DNA from: an uncultured Bacteriovorax sp.
Lineage (GTDB): Bacteria > Bdellovibrionota > Bacteriovoracia > Bacteriovoracales > Bacteriovoracaceae
Direction of reading: 5' to 3'
Length of the DNA: 15,385 bases
Assembly (NCBI GenBank): GCA_946482295.1
Contig: CAMLRB010000077.1
Location: 1-15,385, forward strand
Shown here in pieces: positions 12,354 to 15,385 of this stretch (the first letter of the stretch is position 1; every line of letters begins with the position of its first letter). The notes under the pieces are model-generated. The model was not told where the DNA came from and did not search any database. It worked only from the letters and a program-made list of their open reading frames with translations. The position numbers and the translations under genes were made by a program.

Positions 12354-14477
12354 TTACTTTAGTCCGACAAAGTTAGTGACGTAAGCCCCTGTTTCTTGAG
12401 GATGAGTTTTATGGGGATTGTGTCCTGCTTTATCAATGACTGAAAGATGAAGGGCAATCTTTTTGGAGATCTCTTTATAGTGATCGCTATACTTCACGTC
12501 TAAGGCCCCTACGAGCCCGTAAACGCTGATAGAAAGTGATTCTAGATCTTGAAGTGTCTGCTGAAGAAGAGGGCCTTTACCTGGAGAAAAGAACTCTAAG
12601 GCCGATTGCCACTCTTTTGGCGAGTGCTGAATTTTTCTAACACGATCGTCTCCATAACGAGCAGAGTTTTTATAGGGAAGAAAAAAAGAGACACTGTACC
12701 AATGATCAAAAAATTCAACGAGAGTTTGTTCACCACTAAGAACTTTTTTGAAAAGTTGAGAATCGCTCTTTAATCGAATTTCTCGTTCTTCTTCCGAAGT
12801 TAATCCAAAGCTCGCTGATTCGAGAACGAGTTCAGAGATTGTTAATTGTTTTCTTGTCGCAAGTTCCAGGGCCGTTCTTCCTCCCATCGAGTAGCCGTAG
12901 ATGTGAAGAGTGCTCGCACGTTGATAATGAGAAATAAGATCTTCCAGTGCTTTGAAAACATTTTCTCGTGAGAAAAAATCCTCGATGAGTGTAGCTCCAT
13001 GACCTGGTAAATCGATTGTTAACGTTGCTGTCGAATTATCAACCTTAACGAAATTTAAAAATTCATTCATGTCCTCTTTTGATCCCATAAAACCATGAAA
13101 GAGCACGAGTAATTTTTGTTGTTCAATTTTTGAGGGCACAAATGAGTGAGAAAGAGTTTTTAAAGCATGGGCCTTCAACGCCACATTTTTTAATTGATGG
13201 CGGGATGGTTTTCCAAGCTTTGCCTCAAAGACATGGGGATAAAAAAATTTAGGAATTTGATAAGGATGAAGTCTTTCTTTAAGTGATTGAAGACAGCTTT
13301 CAATAGTTCTTTCATCATTATTTACTGTTTTATCAAATTCTATCAAACAAGTAGAGGCCCATGTCCATTTGGCGTGAGGAATACCTACGACAACAGCTTC
13401 TTTGACAAAAGGAAGTCCTTTTAATGTCTCCTCTATAAGAAGAGGGTTGATGAGTTCACCAGCGCTTTTAAAAAGCAGATCGGCCCTTTCACGAAATTCA
13501 AAATCTTCATTTTCTTTTTGAATACCTCTATCTTGAGTTTCATAAAAACCGTCAGAGCTTAAAGGGAGTGGAGTGTATACGCCATCACGATAAAACCCAG
13601 GAGAGAGTGAAATCGTTTTAATGAAAAAGCGATGATCGCGAAGTTCAATATTCACAGTAGGAAGTGGGCGACCATTGAGCATAACGGCAGCCGCTGTTTC
13701 GGTCATACCATAGGTTTCATAGAATGCTATATTGTGAATGCGGGCCTTTACTTTGAGATCATCACTAAAGGGACTACCTCCGATGAGAAGCGCCTTGGCC
13801 TTTTTTAGTTTTTGCAATTCACGTGGATCATTGATCATTCGTTGTAATTGCAAGGGAACAAAAGAAGCATAATCAAAATGTTCTGTATCTGTTTCAATCA
13901 CCCCTTCAGATAAATAGGAGCGCCAAAGCGACATCATCCCACCAATATGCCACAAGGGAAGATTGAGAAGAGTAACTTCGCCTTTTTTCATCAGGAGTTC
14001 ATCGACCATAAGACAGGCAGAATGAATCAGCGTTGTCAGTGAATGACCTATGGCCTTGGGAGCACCACTTGATCCTGAAGAAAGGAGAAAGAGATAAGGT
14101 GTATCGACATCAATATCTGATTTTAATAAATCGGAACCATCTCCTTCAGGTGAAAGCGATTTTTCATTCATCAACTCTTCGAAGGGAATACTTTTTTTTA
14201 TATCAGCGACAGCTTGCTCGGGGAGTTGAGGTGATAAAAAAAGAATTTTCTTTTTAGCTAAAAAGGCAGCAAGTGCATAAGTAAAAACGTGAATGGGAGA
14301 GGAGAGTTGAATGGCAAAAAAAGTTCCTGGTTTTTTTTGCCACACATTTGCGACTTTACAGGCTTCAGAATTGAGATCTTTAAAACTAATGATGAAGCGA
14401 CCATGCTTGATAAAGATGTTATCGCTTTTGTGGCCTAAGGCCTGTTTTATTTTCTTCTGATATAAAGAAGGGTTCAT
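12354..14477 (-). CDS. menE-menH: Fused O-succinylbenzoate-CoA ligase-like (MenE) and SHCHC synthase-like (MenH) enzyme
   Basis: The 707-residue protein joins two menaquinone-pathway domains. Residues 1-440 are an AMP-forming ligase: the P-loop 'LLSSGSSGAPK' (131-141), 'YETYGMTET' (253-261), Asp316 in 'YETQDRG', 'RADLLFKSAGE' (331-341) and the C-terminal catalytic Lys423 in 'KLGKPSRHQL'. Residues about 453-707 are an alpha/beta hydrolase with MenH signatures: 'LFHGFMGSKEDM', 'IDLPGHG', the nucleophile Ser530 in 'YGYSMGGR', Asp660 in 'GALDVKY' and His686 in 'AGHNPHKTHP'. MenE activates o-succinylbenzoate with CoA. MenH eliminates pyruvate from SEPHCHC two steps earlier, with MenC between. Both active sites look intact. 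No Shine-Dalgarno is visible before the ATG, which lies 19 bases after the dinB stop. No other men gene is in the window. Confidence 0.85.
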   Translation of the reverse strand: MNPSLYQKKIKQALGHKSDNIFIKHGRFIISFKDLNSEACKVANVWQKKPGTFFAIQLSSPIHVFTYALAAFLAKKKILFLSPQLPEQAVADIKKSIPFEELMNEKSLSPEGDGSDLLKSDIDVDTPYLFLLSSGSSGAPKAIGHSLTTLIHSACLMVDELLMKKGEVTLLNLPLWHIGGMMSLWRSYLSEGVIETDTEHFDYASFVPLQLQRMINDPRELQKLKKAKALLIGGSPFSDDLKVKARIHNIAFYETYGMTETAAAVMLNGRPLPTVNIELRDHRFFIKTISLSPGFYRDGVYTPLPLSSDGFYETQDRGIQKENEDFEFRERADLLFKSAGELINPLLIEETLKGLPFVKEAVVVGIPHAKWTWASTCLIEFDKTVNNDERTIESCLQSLKERLHPYQIPKFFYPHVFEAKLGKPSRHQLKNVALKAHALKTLSHSFVPSKIEQQKLLVLFHGFMGSKEDMNEFLNFVKVDNSTATLTIDLPGHGATLIEDFFSRENVFKALEDLISHYQRASTLHIYGYSMGGRTALELATRKQLTISELVLESASFGLTSEEEREIRLKSDSQLFKKVLSGEQTLVEFFDHWYSVSFFLPYKNSARYGDDRVRKIQHSPKEWQSALEFFSPGKGPLLQQTLQDLESLSISVYGLVGALDVKYSDHYKEISKKIALHLSVIDKAGHNPHKTHPQETGAYVTNFVGLK

Positions 14478-14496
14478 GAAAGGAATTTTACACAGT

Positions 14497-15385
14497 CTAG
14501 CCGCAAAGGGGAAGAAAACTTAACTGAACAGGGCAACTTTCATCAGCGGTCAAAAAACGAACTCCAACACCTAAGAGTCGTACTGGTGCATTCTTACGAA
14601 GGAGAGTCATTCTCAGGAGTTTAATGTAATGCTCGATGGCCAGTGCTTCGTCGAGTTCTTTTTCGCTTAGATCAAATGGCGTTATCGTCTCTTCACTCGT
14701 CAATTGTTTAAAATCAGCATACTTCACTTTGACAAAAACTTTTTTTATTTTTTTGTGAGGTTCATCTTCTAAATGCTCTGCGAGACGTTCCTTCATTTCT
14801 TCAAAAACTTCCGTGAGAGACTTTTGCATTTCTTGGAAATCTGTAATGTCTTTCAAGAAAGTGTTTTCAACACTGAGAGACTTTCTCTCCCATTCAGAGA
14901 CGATTTCACGCTCATCAATTCCGCGAGCATATTGATAGAGATCCTGACTAAATTTCCCAAAAGAGATTGAGAGAATTTCAGGAGGAGTCAGGCGAAGATC
15001 GCGGCAAGTTTTAATCCCTAGTGTCTCGAGGTGTTCAGCAGATTTTTTTCCTACTCCAGGGATGAGTTTCACTGGAAGATCGACGATAAAATCTTCGACT
15101 TCATGAGGTTTGATGACAAAAAGACCATTAGGTTTTTTCCAATCGCTGGCTATTTTTGAAAGAAACTTATTTGGAGCAATCCCCACAGAACAGGTAAGGC
15201 CCGTGGCCTCTAAAATATCGGCCTTTATTTTTCGGCCGATCTCAGTGGCGTTGATGGCCCCTGAAACATCGAGATAGGCTTCATCAAGAGAAACACTTTC
15301 TACGACACTGGAATATTTCCAAAAGATGGAATGAATGATGTCCGAAGCTTCCTGGTACTTTCTAAAATCGGGAGGGAGAACAACA
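14497..15385 (-). CDS. dinB: DNA polymerase IV, Y-family (N-terminus beyond the window)
   Basis: The minus-strand frame is open from its stop at 14497 to the window edge, about 295 residues, so the gene is cut at its 5' end and does not start at the GTG near 15186. Visible in order are 'SVVESVSLDEAYLDVS', with the palm-domain Asp/Glu that bind catalytic metal, and 'TCSVGIAPNKFLSKIASDW', a typical Y-family segment. The thumb helix-hairpin-helix 'VKLIPGVGKKSAEHLETLGI' follows, then the little-finger domain. The C-terminal 'QLSFLPL' resembles a beta-clamp binding motif. DinB bypasses damaged bases and can lower replication fidelity. It is the first visible gene of a minus-strand unit leading into menE-menH. 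Confidence 0.93.
   Translation of the reverse strand, partial: VVLPPDFRKYQEASDIIHSIFWKYSSVVESVSLDEAYLDVSGAINATEIGRKIKADILEATGLTCSVGIAPNKFLSKIASDWKKPNGLFVIKPHEVEDFIVDLPVKLIPGVGKKSAEHLETLGIKTCRDLRLTPPEILSISFGKFSQDLYQYARGIDEREIVSEWERKSLSVENTFLKDITDFQEMQKSLTEVFEEMKERLAEHLEDEPHKKIKKVFVKVKYADFKQLTSEETITPFDLSEKELDEALAIEHYIKLLRMTLLRKNAPVRLLGVGVRFLTADESCPVQLSFLPLCG

Noticed and set aside
14497..15186. dinB as a complete short gene starting at GTG 15186
   Set aside because: The frame stays open to the window edge and the upstream residues include the conserved SLDEAYLD motif, so this GTG is an internal valine codon.

Overview
This 15.4 kb window is a densely packed, AT-rich bacterial chromosome segment (about 40% G+C by eye) with Gram-negative features: exported and lipid-anchored proteins and an apparent outer-membrane barrel. 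The protein flavour, the sensorless kinase, the CpaF-type ATPase and the many small exported proteins suggest a deltaproteobacterium-like predator lineage such as Bacteriovoracales/Bdellovibrionota. That placement is an inference. There is no rRNA, tRNA, CRISPR array, insertion sequence or prophage, and no gene-free stretch longer than about 90 bases.

Left part, plus strand: the tail of an e(P4)-type acid phosphatase (1-114); an FKBP-type prolyl isomerase lipoprotein closed by a strong terminator; then a run of four closely spaced genes. These are a stand-alone NIF3/CutA-like domain, an exported alpha-crystallin (small heat-shock) protein, an exported cupredoxin-fold protein without its copper ligands, and a CpaF/TadA-family secretion ATPase that overlaps the cupredoxin gene by one base. 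Pairing exported chaperone-like and cupredoxin-like proteins with a CpaF ATPase, with no other pilus gene in view, is one of the two most unusual arrangements here.

Middle: a minus-strand three-gene unit (5012 to 3676) encodes a secreted protein-glutamine deamidase-like enzyme with a visible Cys-His-Asp triad, a small exported protein and a small acidic protein. This is the second unusual unit. It abuts the CpaF gene tail to tail with no spacer. Next come nth (endonuclease III with unusual cysteine spacing), a minus-strand unknown gene with a TTG start, and the overlapping pair murI-eno.

Right part: eno is followed by a sensorless histidine-kinase-like gene, a protein resembling a 2H phosphoesterase without its histidines, a barrel protein with a FlgT-like C-terminal domain, and an exported protein with a C-terminal membrane anchor and a polylysine tail. 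A strong terminator at 11996-12022 separates these from a minus-strand unit: dinB (cut by the window edge), a fused MenE-MenH menaquinone enzyme, and a small unknown gene.

Functionally the window mixes housekeeping genes (cell-wall D-glutamate, glycolysis, menaquinone, DNA repair and lesion bypass) with envelope and secretion genes of uncertain role. Sequence-wide, the palindrome GGCC appears clearly over-represented for such AT-rich DNA.
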